This document shows, piece after piece, positions 20,640 through 28,640 of a stretch of DNA of 64,000 nucleotides. The DNA comes from Vibrio penaeicida (GTDB lineage: Bacteria; Pseudomonadota; Gammaproteobacteria; Enterobacterales; Vibrionaceae). The stretch covers positions 393,778 to 457,777 of the forward strand of contig NZ_BFAQ01000011.1 of assembly GCF_002933855.1 (NCBI RefSeq), in the 5' to 3' direction. The stretch's first letter is position 1, and the number at the start of each line of letters is the position of its first letter. A model generated the notes under the pieces. The model saw only the letters and a list, made by a program, of their open reading frames with translations. It was not told the DNA's origin and did not search any database. Made by a program: the position numbers and the translations under genes.

Positions 20640-20937
20640 CTTAGCAGGCAAAGTCGCTGAGCTCCACAAACCTATGGACAGAGCCCTTTTACGGGCTCTT
20701 TCCTTATTGTTGGCGTTTGGCAATGTGGGGCTCTTTATGTGGGAGCCGAACCAATATGCAGAAGCGATTGGTGGCTTTAGTGCGTTTTTAGGACCACTGT
20801 TTATCTACAGTGTATGCTCTAGTATGGTCTACGGAATAGGGTTTAAACCAAGGCATTGGGTTTGGCAGATTTACTTTAGCCCCTATTTATCAATCGCAGC
20901 CCTCACTTACTTCACTCTAGTGCGCTTTGTTGTATAG
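20629..20937 (+). CDS. ybgE: Cyd operon membrane protein YbgE
   Basis: This 102-residue protein has three predicted membrane helices (about 20-38, 46-66 and 78-98) and is of the YbgE type found downstream of cydABX. Its role is not established. The start is a GTG at 20629 inside the cydX coding sequence, and the frame has no better downstream start near the conserved LLRALSLLLAFGN segment except an ATG at residue 16. It is the last gene of the cyd operon, followed by a terminator. Confidence 0.85.
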   Translation: MKNNLAGKVAELHKPMDRALLRALSLLLAFGNVGLFMWEPNQYAEAIGGFSAFLGPLFIYSVCSSMVYGIGFKPRHWVWQIYFSPYLSIAALTYFTLVRFVV

Positions 20938-20961
20938 CTCGTGCTTAAACATTCGCCTCTC

Positions 20962-20995
20962 AGAGCAGTTATCAGACAACTGCTCTCGTTTTTTT
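20962..20995 (+). terminator. Rho-independent terminator after the cyd operon
   Basis: AGAGCAGTT pairs perfectly with AACTGCTCT around a 7-base loop, followed by CG and seven T. It separates the cyd operon from ybgC-tol. Confidence 0.9.
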
Positions 20996-21072
20996 GGTGT
21001 TAACCACAAAAAATTCCTTTATTTTTCCTGACGAAGTCACAACATGAGGTATAGTTACGTTTTATATATTTT

Positions 21073-21510
21073 GTGATTGGTGTCTTGGTGAAAGGGGAAT
21101 TTACGCGCATCTTTGAGTGGTCTATTCGGGTTTACTACGAAGACACTGATGCGGGTGGTTTGGTATATCATTCCAATTATCTTAACTACTTTGAAAGAGC
21201 TAGAACGGAACTTCTGAGATCGCTCGGAGTCTGTCAACAAAGACTTCTTACTGAAAACTTCGGCTTTGTTATTCGTCATGTTGAAATGGATTTTCTGCAA
21301 GGCGCAAGATTGGACGACCAATTGACAGTAAGAACATCAATTTCTGAATTAAGGCGTGCTTCCTTGGTATTTTGTCAGGAGTTAGTTAATCCTGACGGCA
21401 AGACATTGTGTCGAGCAAAAGTTAAGGTAGCATTCGTTAACACAAAAACAATGAAGCCTCAGGCAATCCCAAGCTCAATGACTGCGGAGTTAATAGACAG
21501 TGACAGCTGA
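21073..21510 (+). CDS. ybgC: Acyl-CoA thioesterase YbgC (Tol-Pal associated)
   Basis: This hot-dog-fold thioesterase is encoded at the head of the tol-pal cluster. The 145-residue protein contains the active-site region [25 protein letters not shown], quoted here as YYEDTDAGG (catalytic Asp) and YFERART. The start is uncertain: GTG codons lie at 21073 and 21088, neither with a strong ribosome site. The second gives 140 residues and is nearer the family length (about 134). The last 11 bases overlap tolQ, which implies coupling. Its acyl-CoA substrate is not clear from sequence. Confidence 0.92.
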   Translation: MIGVLVKGEFTRIFEWSIRVYYEDTDAGGLVYHSNYLNYFERARTELLRSLGVCQQRLLTENFGFVIRHVEMDFLQGARLDDQLTVRTSISELRRASLVFCQELVNPDGKTLCRAKVKVAFVNTKTMKPQAIPSSMTAELIDSDS

Positions 21511-22186
21511 TATTTCAATTTTAGACCTTTTCTTACAAGCAAGTTTACTCGTAAAGCTCGTTATGCTGACTTTACTCGGTATGTCAGTGATTTCTTGGGC
21601 GATGATTATTAAGCGCAGCAAGATCCTAAAAGAAGCATTAAAAGAGGCAGATCGCTTTGAAGATAAATTTTGGTCTGGCATCGATCTTTCTCAACTCTAC
21701 CAAGAAGTGAAAGCGCGAAAAGATAACATTGGTGGAACCCAACAAATTTTCTATTTGGGCTTTACCGAGTTCGCGAAGTTACGCCGCTCCCCAGGCACCT
21801 CTCCTGAATTCGTGATGGAAGGAACAGGTAGAACGATGCGAGTTGCTGTTGCTCGTGAAGTGGACGAGCTAGAACACAGCTTGCCATTTTTAGCAACCGT
21901 AGGCTCAATTACTCCTTACATTGGGTTATTTGGTACGGTTTGGGGCATCATGCATGCCTTTATAGCGCTTGGCGAAGTCAAACAAGCGACACTTGCTATG
22001 GTGGCCCCTGGTATTGCAGAGGCATTGATCGCAACAGCAATGGGTCTATTTGCGGCTATCCCAGCTGTTATGGCGTATAACCGTTTTAGCAATCAGGTGT
22101 CTAAACTAGAGCACACCTACGCAACATTCTCGGAAGAATTCCACAGTATTTTGCACCGTCAGGCTATCGCTGGTAAGGAACAGTAA
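21500..22186 (+). CDS. tolQ: Tol-Pal system protein TolQ
   Basis: TolQ is the ExbB/MotA-type inner-membrane ion channel subunit that, with TolR, uses proton flow to energise TolA. The 228-residue protein has three membrane helices: [18 protein letters not shown] near 14-35, a middle one in [16 protein letters not shown] near 135-155, and [18 protein letters not shown] near 165-190. The start is a GTG at 21500 inside ybgC. The stop TAA shares its last base with the ATG of tolR. Confidence 0.95.
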   Translation: MTADISILDLFLQASLLVKLVMLTLLGMSVISWAMIIKRSKILKEALKEADRFEDKFWSGIDLSQLYQEVKARKDNIGGTQQIFYLGFTEFAKLRRSPGTSPEFVMEGTGRTMRVAVAREVDELEHSLPFLATVGSITPYIGLFGTVWGIMHAFIALGEVKQATLAMVAPGIAEALIATAMGLFAAIPAVMAYNRFSNQVSKLEHTYATFSEEFHSILHRQAIAGKEQ

Positions 22187-22626
22187 TGGCAGGTTACCAG
22201 CGTAAGAAAAGAAAGCTGACGGCAGAGATTAACGTCGTACCTTATATCGACGTTATGCTGGTACTTTTAATTATCTTTATGGTGACGTCGCCATTTGTTA
22301 CGCAAGGCGTAGAGGTGGAGTTGCCAAAAACATCAACAGCACAACCAGCTTCTGACTTAGCAGGCGATAGCGAAGCAAGTTTTATCATCGTAGAAATAGA
22401 CAAAGATGGGCAATTAGGGCTCAGCGTGAACGATGAAGACGTAATTCGCGGTCTTAGTTTGGAAGACATAATTGTTCGAGTGAAAGCTGAAATATCTCTT
22501 GCGCCAGATTCTCCAGTTGCAGTGGGAGGCGACGCCGCCACCCCATATGCTGAAGTCGTATTGGTATTGGACGAGTTAAGCCGGGCAGGCATCCCTAAAG
22601 TGGGTTTGCTGACGGATTTAAAATAG
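22186..22626 (+). CDS. tolR: Tol-Pal system protein TolR
   Basis: TolR is the ExbD-like partner of TolQ. The 146-residue protein has one N-terminal membrane helix with the essential aspartate in NVVPYIDVMLVLLIIFMV (Asp near residue 24) and a periplasmic domain that binds peptidoglycan. The ATG overlaps the tolQ stop (TAATG), which implies translational coupling. Spacing to tolA is 18 bases. Confidence 0.96.
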   Translation: MAGYQRKKRKLTAEINVVPYIDVMLVLLIIFMVTSPFVTQGVEVELPKTSTAQPASDLAGDSEASFIIVEIDKDGQLGLSVNDEDVIRGLSLEDIIVRVKAEISLAPDSPVAVGGDAATPYAEVVLVLDELSRAGIPKVGLLTDLK

Positions 22627-22644
22627 GGACGCATCGGTTCATCG

Positions 22645-23700
22645 ATGAAAAATAAGAACAACTATACCTCAGCAATCATTGTATCCGCCGTTTTGCACGT
22701 AGTGCTTATTGGGGGACTTCTATGGGGCGCGGGCTTTTCCGAGCCAAAGAAGGACACAACAGGCAATATGGTTCAGGCGGTTGTGATTGATCCAAAAATG
22801 GTTCAACAGCAAGCTCGAGAAATTAGACAGCAACGAGAAGCTGCCCAACGCGCTGAAGAAGATCGCTTAGATAAACTAAGAAAGCAAAGCGAGCAGCTAG
22901 AGAAAAATCGCAAAGCTGAAGAAGAGCGAATTCGAAAGCTCAAGCAAGAAAAAGCCAAGGCGGAAAAAGCAGCGAGAGAAGCAGAAAAAGCACGTCAGAA
23001 GAAAGAACAAGAGCGTAAGGCTGCAGAACAAAGAGCAAACAAAGAACGTGAACGAGTAGCTAAAGCCGAGGCAGAACGTAAAGCCAAAGAAGAAGCCGTG
23101 AAAAAAGCTGAAGCGGAGCGAGTTAAAAAAGAAGCCGCGATAGCCAAAGCTGAACAAGAAAGGGTCGCGAGAGAAAAAGCGGCCAAAGAAGCGGAAGAAA
23201 AAGCCAAACGAGAGCGTGAAGCAGCTGAGAAGGCAGAGGCAGAACGCATAGCGAAAGAAAAAGCAGCGAAAGAAGCCGCTGAGAAAGCTAAAAAAGAAAA
23301 AGAACGTTTAGAGCGCCTTGAAAGGGAACGAAAAGAGCAAGAAGCAGCTCTAAACGACATCTTTGCTGGTCTTGAAAGTGAAGTTTCTCAAAATTCTGCT
23401 GCAAAACAGCAGCATGTTGTCAGCGAAGTACAGCGATATGGCGCAATTTATAAGCAACTTATTCAGAGTCGGCTATTAAGGGATGACTCATTTGTGGGAA
23501 AGTCGTGTAAAGTCAATATGCGCCTAATACATACTGGTAACAATGCCATTGTGAATGGCGTTAAAGTATTAGGCGGTGACTCTCGCGTGTGTACTGCTAC
23601 CAAAAGTGCGATTGCGCAAGTTGGCTCTTTCCCTGTCCCAAGTGACAAAGATGTGGCAGAAGAGCTAAAAAATATCAATCTAACTGTTGAATTGGATTAA
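22645..23700 (+). CDS. tolA: Cell envelope integrity protein TolA
   Basis: TolA spans the periplasm and links TolQR to Pal-TolB. The 351-residue protein has a membrane anchor (about 10-30), a long Ala/Lys/Glu-rich helical domain II (about 50-235) with repeated units such as AEAERKAKEEA and AAKEAAEKAKKEK, and a C-terminal domain III (about 250-351) with KSCKVNMRLIHTG, whose cysteines resemble those of TolA-III. The repeat composition creates long open frames on the other strand that are not genes. Confidence 0.95.
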   Translation: MKNKNNYTSAIIVSAVLHVVLIGGLLWGAGFSEPKKDTTGNMVQAVVIDPKMVQQQAREIRQQREAAQRAEEDRLDKLRKQSEQLEKNRKAEEERIRKLKQEKAKAEKAAREAEKARQKKEQERKAAEQRANKERERVAKAEAERKAKEEAVKKAEAERVKKEAAIAKAEQERVAREKAAKEAEEKAKREREAAEKAEAERIAKEKAAKEAAEKAKKEKERLERLERERKEQEAALNDIFAGLESEVSQNSAAKQQHVVSEVQRYGAIYKQLIQSRLLRDDSFVGKSCKVNMRLIHTGNNAIVNGVKVLGGDSRVCTATKSAIAQVGSFPVPSDKDVAEELKNINLTVELD

Positions 23701-23712
23701 AAGGACTAAGAA

Positions 23713-25065
23713 GTGACTAAACGCCTTTTACTAGGACTGCTGGTGCTGTTAACCAGCATGGCGAACGTAGCCAACGCCGCTTTAGAGTTGGTGATCACAG
23801 ATGGCATTGATTCGGCCCGACCGATTGCCATTATTCCATTCAAATGGGAAGGTGAGGGTAAGTTACCTCACGATATCAGCGCGGTTATATCCTCTGATCT
23901 TCAGCGCAGTGGCAAATTTAGCCCAGTTGCTCCTAACAAAATGCCTCAAACGCCTTATTCCGATGTTGATGTCGATTTCTCGTCTTGGACAGCTCTTGGC
24001 GTTGATGCCTTGCTGACCGGTTCAGTGACCAAAAAAGCCGACGGTAACTATCTCATTGAATACCAGCTTGTTGATGTTGTACGTGGTCAATTGACTAGCG
24101 GGCAAAGCAAAGCCCTAAGCGATACAGGCGAGCTTGTACTTTCAAAGGACCATGTTTTATTTAATAAGCGCGCTACAGTTCCTGGTCCAAGGTTGCGTGA
24201 ATATGCACATCGGATCTCTGATCTTGTATACGAGCAGCTAACTGGTGAAAAAGGTGCATTCTTAACGCGCATTGCGTATGTTGTTATTAATGATAAAGAG
24301 AAATTTCCTTACCAGCTCAGAATCGCAGACTATGATGGTTATAATGAACGCTTGGTGTTGCGATCAAAACAGCCATTGATGTCTCCAGCTTGGTCTCCAG
24401 ATGCACGTCAGCTTGCGTATGTTAGCTTTCAAAATGGACGTGCTGAAATTTTCTTAATGGATATCTATTCCGGTAAACGTGAGAAGCTCACGTCATTCCC
24501 TCGTCATAATGGTGCGCCAAGATTCTCACCAGACGGTAAAAAACTGGCAATCGTATTGTCAAAAACCGGAAGCCTTCAGGTCTACGTTCTCGATTTGCAA
24601 ACTAGAAAGTTGAAGCAAATAACGAGAGGTAGAGCAAATAATACAGAACCATTTTGGCATCCTGATGGGCAATCACTAATATTTACCTCGGATCGGGGTG
24701 GTAAACCTCAGATATATCGAGTAAATTTGTTAGACGGTGCGACCAACCGTCTAACTTGGCAAGGCAGCCAGAACTTGGGTGGGCAAATCACACCTGATGG
24801 AAAGTTCATGATTATGGTTAATCGGAACGACTCCGGGTTTAATTTGGCCAAGCAAGATTTGGAAACAGGAGCCGTACAAGTGTTAACAAAAACACAATTG
24901 GACGAGTCTCCAAGTATTGCGCCAAACGGTGGTATGGTCATTTACAGCTCCATGTATAGGAAGAAGAATGTACTTTCTATGGTCTCTATAGATGGTCGCT
25001 TTAAAGCTAGATTACCGGCAACGAATGGGCGCGTAAGAGCTCCCGCCTGGTCACCATTTTTGTAG
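23713..25065 (+). CDS. tolB: Tol-Pal system beta-propeller protein TolB
   Basis: TolB is a periplasmic protein of 450 residues that binds Pal and TolA. The signal peptide runs to about residue 22 (NVANAA), followed by an N-terminal domain (about 23-160) and a six-bladed propeller with repeats such as [29 protein letters not shown] and [15 protein letters not shown]. The start is a GTG at 23713. It lies 12 bases after tolA. Confidence 0.96.
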   Translation: MTKRLLLGLLVLLTSMANVANAALELVITDGIDSARPIAIIPFKWEGEGKLPHDISAVISSDLQRSGKFSPVAPNKMPQTPYSDVDVDFSSWTALGVDALLTGSVTKKADGNYLIEYQLVDVVRGQLTSGQSKALSDTGELVLSKDHVLFNKRATVPGPRLREYAHRISDLVYEQLTGEKGAFLTRIAYVVINDKEKFPYQLRIADYDGYNERLVLRSKQPLMSPAWSPDARQLAYVSFQNGRAEIFLMDIYSGKREKLTSFPRHNGAPRFSPDGKKLAIVLSKTGSLQVYVLDLQTRKLKQITRGRANNTEPFWHPDGQSLIFTSDRGGKPQIYRVNLLDGATNRLTWQGSQNLGGQITPDGKFMIMVNRNDSGFNLAKQDLETGAVQVLTKTQLDESPSIAPNGGMVIYSSMYRKKNVLSMVSIDGRFKARLPATNGRVRAPAWSPFL

Positions 25066-25134
25066 AAATACCCATTTGTATGTAGTTCGGCAAATCGGTT
25101 AAAACAAAGTTTCGGACAAATAAGGAAGAAAAAG

Positions 25135-25671
25135 ATGCAACTTAATAAAGTTCTTAAAGGGCTTCTGATTGCGCTACCAGTACTAGCTGTTACGGCATGT
25201 AGCTCAAGCGACAAAGCGGCAGAGGCTTCTACTACTTCTCAAACAAACAATACTGAGCAAGTGGTAAAAGAAGCAACTACTGAAGTAACGCCACTAGAGA
25301 CAGGATCTCAGCTAACAGAACAAGAGATCAAAGAAGCGCAACTTCGTGAAACTCAGACTGTTTACTTTGCGTTTGATAACTCAACAATCTCGTCTGATTA
25401 CGAAGATATGCTAGCGGCACACGCGGCATTCATCAGTAAAGACCCTGCACTTAAAGTACGCATCGAAGGTCACGCCGATGAGCGTGGTACTCCAGAGTAC
25501 AACATTGCACTAGGTGAGCGTCGTGCTGAAGCTGTCGCTAAATACCTTCAAGCTCTAGGTGTTCAGGCAGACCAAATCGAAGTAATTAGCTTCGGTGAAG
25601 AACGCCCTCTACTTCTAGGTCAAAGCGAAGACGTTTACGCTAAAAACCGTCGCGCTGTACTAGTATACTAA
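25135..25671 (+). CDS. pal: Peptidoglycan-associated lipoprotein Pal
   Basis: Pal anchors the outer membrane to peptidoglycan and is moved by the Tol motor during constriction. The 178-residue lipoprotein has a signal peptide with lipobox VTAC (Cys near residue 22), a Ser/Thr/Glu-rich linker, and an OmpA-like domain (about 75-178) with [19 protein letters not shown], the diaminopimelate-binding loop. Ribosome site AAGGAAG precedes the ATG. It lies 69 bases after tolB and 13 before cpoB. Confidence 0.96.
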   Translation: MQLNKVLKGLLIALPVLAVTACSSSDKAAEASTTSQTNNTEQVVKEATTEVTPLETGSQLTEQEIKEAQLRETQTVYFAFDNSTISSDYEDMLAAHAAFISKDPALKVRIEGHADERGTPEYNIALGERRAEAVAKYLQALGVQADQIEVISFGEERPLLLGQSEDVYAKNRRAVLVY

Positions 25672-25684
25672 TAGGAATTTTCCT

Positions 25685-26464
25685 ATGTTCAGTAACTCTA
25701 AGCGACTCGTATCGCTTATGTTACTGGCAAGTGCGGCGAATGGAACGTTCGCCGCACCAGCTCCAGTAACTGATCTCAATAGCACCACTACCGCCACTTC
25801 CAACCCGTCCTCTACGAGGGTATCGTCTGTTAACGAGACGGATGTGCAGCGTCTTGAGCGCCTATTACAAAATCGCGCTAAAATCCAAATTCAAATGCAG
25901 CAGCAAATTGATGACTTAAGCTCAGAAGTAGGCGAGTTGCGTGGAATTGTTGAACGTAATTCTTACGAAATGAAGCAAATGTTAGAAAGGCAGCGAGAGT
26001 TATTCGTTGAACTGGACAACATGAGGCAGCAATTACAACAGGCGCCAGTTGTTGCGGCTGAGACTGGCTCTGAAACTTCTGGAACGTTCAGCACAAACAA
26101 AGACGAGCAAACCGCCTATCAGGATGCCGTTGATTTGATTTTGAAACAGCGTGATTACGCCGGTGCAATCACCGCTTTTAAACAGTTTCAAAAAGATTTC
26201 CCAGATTCTAAATTTGCCTCAAATACTCATTACTGGTTAGGTCAGCTTTACTTTGCGAAAAAGCAAGATGTTGACGCAGCAAAAAGTTTTGCTTCAGTTG
26301 TGGCGTATAAAGAGTCGAATAAGCGTGCCGATGCTTTACTCAAACTTGGAGATATTGCCAAGCGAAATAAAAAATCGGATGCCGCAATAAAATACTACCA
26401 GCAAGTTATCAGCGAATACCCTCAAAGTGCGTCAGCTGATATGGCAAAAAAACAGATGCAATAA
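25685..26464 (+). CDS. cpoB: Cell division coordinator CpoB (YbgF)
   Basis: This periplasmic protein coordinates Tol function with septal peptidoglycan synthesis by PBP1B. The 259-residue precursor has a signal peptide to about residue 23, an N-terminal trimerising coiled coil (about 50-115, rich in Gln/Glu/Leu), and a C-terminal TPR domain with AYQDAVDLILKQRDYAGAI and SNTHYWLGQLYFAKK. It is the last gene of the tol-pal operon and is followed by a hairpin. Confidence 0.94.
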   Translation: MFSNSKRLVSLMLLASAANGTFAAPAPVTDLNSTTTATSNPSSTRVSSVNETDVQRLERLLQNRAKIQIQMQQQIDDLSSEVGELRGIVERNSYEMKQMLERQRELFVELDNMRQQLQQAPVVAAETGSETSGTFSTNKDEQTAYQDAVDLILKQRDYAGAITAFKQFQKDFPDSKFASNTHYWLGQLYFAKKQDVDAAKSFASVVAYKESNKRADALLKLGDIAKRNKKSDAAIKYYQQVISEYPQSASADMAKKQMQ

Positions 26465-26471
26465 ACAGATA

Positions 26472-26501
26472 TCAGGGTCACTTAGTGGCCCTGACTTATT
26501 T
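26472..26501 (+). terminator. Hairpin after cpoB
   Basis: TCAGGGTCAC pairs with GTGGCCCTGA (one G-T pair) around a TTA loop, followed by a moderate pyrimidine run. It is a probable end of the tol-pal transcript. Confidence 0.6.
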
Positions 26502-26651
26502 CCAACCTCTCGATTTTCTTTAGACTCAACACTCTTCTTCCAATCAAAATGAAATAACTAATTCATCACTTGCCTATCTAGGCTCTGGAAGCTTGCAGCC
26601 GTTTGGGTATACAATACCCGGATTACTTGGAAGTTGCGTAGAGCAAGAGCA

Positions 26652-27713
26652 ATGAGCCACATTTTAGACACAATTGAGACCGTATACCCTTTTCCTCCAA
26701 AGCCCGTTCCTCTAACAGATGATCAAAAGCAGCAACACATAACAAATATCAAAAAGTTGCTGAAGGAAAAAGACGCGGTATTGATTGCACATTACTATAC
26801 TGACCCAGAAATTCAGGCGTTAGCAGAAGCCACTGGCGGCTTCGTTGGCGATTCTTTGGAAATGGCGAAGTTTGGTAATCGACACCCCGCAAGTACATTG
26901 ATCATTGGCGGCGTGCGCTTTATGGGGGAGTCAGCAAAAATCCTGACACCAGAAAAACGCATTCTTATGCCAAATCTAGAAGCAGAATGCTCGCTTGATC
27001 TTGGTTGTCCTGCCGATAAATTCACAGAATTCTGCGATGCCCACCCTGATCATACCGTTGTGGTTTATGCCAACACCTCTGCTGCCGTAAAAGCACGCGC
27101 AGATTGGGTGGTGACCTCAAGCATCGCGTTAGAAATTGTCGAGCACTTAGATGCAGAAGATAAACCCATTATATGGGGGCCCGATCGTCACTTAGGTTCT
27201 TATATTTCAAACAAAACAGGTGCAGACATGTTGCTTTGGCAAGGTGAGTGCATCGTACATGATGAATTCTCTGCTGATGCATTGAAAAAGATGAAGAATC
27301 TCTACCCAAATGCCGCTATTTTGGTTCACCCAGAATCGCCGGCGAGCGTTGTAGAGTTAGCCGATTCAGTGGGTTCAACTAGCCAATTGATCAAGTCAGC
27401 TAAAGAGTTACCGCATCAACAAATGATTGTCGCTACAGACAAAGGTATCTTCTTTAAAATGCAGCAATTGGTGCCTGAAAAAGAACTTATCGAAGCGCCA
27501 ACTGCCGGTGCTGGTGCGACTTGTCGTAGCTGTGCTCACTGCCCGTGGATGGCAATGAATGGTCTGTCTGCGATTGAGAGTGCGTTAACAGATGGTGGTA
27601 AAGAGCACGAAATCTTTGTTGATGAAGACGTTCGAGTTAAGTCTCTTATCCCATTAAACCGTATGTTAGATTTCGCAGAGCAACTCAATATGCAGGTAAA
27701 AGGTAATGCTTAA
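26652..27713 (+). CDS. nadA: Quinolinate synthase
   Basis: NadA condenses iminoaspartate with dihydroxyacetone phosphate to quinolinate in NAD synthesis, using a [4Fe-4S] cluster. The 353-residue protein carries cluster cysteines in [10 protein letters not shown] near residue 113 and [13 protein letters not shown] near residue 295. The substrate-binding segments [12 protein letters not shown] and [13 protein letters not shown] are intact. I start at the ATG at 26652, since six extra upstream codons (from 26634) are not conserved in the family. The stop codon lies inside the first copy of a 15-base tandem repeat. Confidence 0.95.
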   Translation: MSHILDTIETVYPFPPKPVPLTDDQKQQHITNIKKLLKEKDAVLIAHYYTDPEIQALAEATGGFVGDSLEMAKFGNRHPASTLIIGGVRFMGESAKILTPEKRILMPNLEAECSLDLGCPADKFTEFCDAHPDHTVVVYANTSAAVKARADWVVTSSIALEIVEHLDAEDKPIIWGPDRHLGSYISNKTGADMLLWQGECIVHDEFSADALKKMKNLYPNAAILVHPESPASVVELADSVGSTSQLIKSAKELPHQQMIVATDKGIFFKMQQLVPEKELIEAPTAGAGATCRSCAHCPWMAMNGLSAIESALTDGGKEHEIFVDEDVRVKSLIPLNRMLDFAEQLNMQVKGNA

Positions 27714-27752
27714 GTCTAAATAGCTTGAGTCTAAATAACTTGAGTCTAAAAG
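27708..27752. repeat. 15-base tandem repeat, three copies, spanning the nadA stop
   Basis: Three consecutive near-identical units read GCTTAAGTCTAAATA, GCTTGAGTCTAAATA and ACTTGAGTCTAAAAG. The TAA in the first unit is the nadA stop codon. The rest of 27753-27800 has looser echoes of the unit and no gene. Confidence 0.85.
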
Positions 27753-27807
27753 AGCTTAAGGCTATAGAGCCTAGGTCAACAGCTCTTGATAAGCACTGAT
27801 AAAAACG

Positions 27808-27838
27808 AAAAATGCCGCGATACACGCGGCATTTTTTT
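27808..27838 (+). terminator. Rho-independent terminator after nadA
   Basis: AAAAATGCCGCG pairs perfectly with CGCGGCATTTTT around ATACA, ending in a T-run. The A-rich left arm lets it serve the convergent minus-strand gene as well. Confidence 0.92.
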
Positions 27839-27951
27839 GTTCTAGCAAGGTTTGTTTAAAAGCTATTTGTTTCAGAGCTATTTGCTCAAGATCTGTTTAC
27901 TCAAAAACTGTGGATTCTAGAACTTGGATTTCAAAGGCAATAGCTAATCCG

Positions 27952-28521
27952 TTACTGCGCTTCTGCTAGCGCCACGCCACGCTGAGTTAAGCCGCAAAGC
28001 ATGACGGGAATAGCATTGAAAATCTCTTCAAATTGTTCTAACCCCTCGATCCCTTGCTGAGCGAGCGTCGATACTGCCGTTTCCGGGTCATAAAGCATGC
28101 TCATAGATAAAATAACACCACCTAGAAGTGCATTATCTTCACTGTCTTCTGGCATTAGTGTTTCCCAATCATCTCGGGATACTCCCCAGCCTTGAAGCAG
28201 CCCTTCAGTGAAGTTTCTTGCTTCTTCATTGACGATTTCTTCGTCATCCAAGGCACAGTTTTCAGGCCATTGCCAAGTCCCTTCAAGCAGTTTTGGTCTT
28301 GCATCATTCCAAATTGCAATAACTTGATCTGCAAAGGATTCTAAGTGTTCTGGTGTTGAGAAGGGGGCGACTTCTTCACCGCCCCAAAGAAACGCAAGCC
28401 ATTCAGCTGGGTCAATAATATTTGGAGCAGCTGCCATGGAGGTAACAAACCCACGGATTTGGTATTCATTTAAAATTTTGCCTTCCATTTCTGGTAAAGC
28501 AAGCAATTCTGTTAAAGTCAA
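27952..28521 (-). CDS. UPF0149 (YecA/YgfB-like) family protein
   Basis: This 189-residue acidic protein belongs to the UPF0149 family; the segments GFVTSMAAAPNIIDPAEWL and LLGGVILSMSMLYDP are typical. It lacks the C-terminal SEC-C zinc motif that some longer YecA proteins have. I choose a TTG start at 28521, because AAGAAGGGA lies eight bases upstream and the protein then begins MTLTELLALPEMEGK; the frame is open 25 codons further up without a ribosome site. Function is unknown. It is convergent with nadA and divergent from the hybrid kinase. Confidence 0.8.
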   Translation of the reverse strand: MTLTELLALPEMEGKILNEYQIRGFVTSMAAAPNIIDPAEWLAFLWGGEEVAPFSTPEHLESFADQVIAIWNDARPKLLEGTWQWPENCALDDEEIVNEEARNFTEGLLQGWGVSRDDWETLMPEDSEDNALLGGVILSMSMLYDPETAVSTLAQQGIEGLEQFEEIFNAIPVMLCGLTQRGVALAEAQ

Positions 28522-28640
28522 AATACGTTCCCTTCTTGAGTGATTGAGGTAGTGTATCAAGCTCACACGACTGGAAAAAGACTTGATGAATACCATACTA
28601 AGATATAGGTTTTTTAATATGTGTATTGTTGGCTAATAAT

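Noticed and set aside
22897..23360. Long minus-strand open frames inside tolA
   Set aside because: They are shadows of the Ala/Lys/Glu-rich repeats of TolA domain II; translated products are low-complexity Ser/Phe/Ala-rich sequences.
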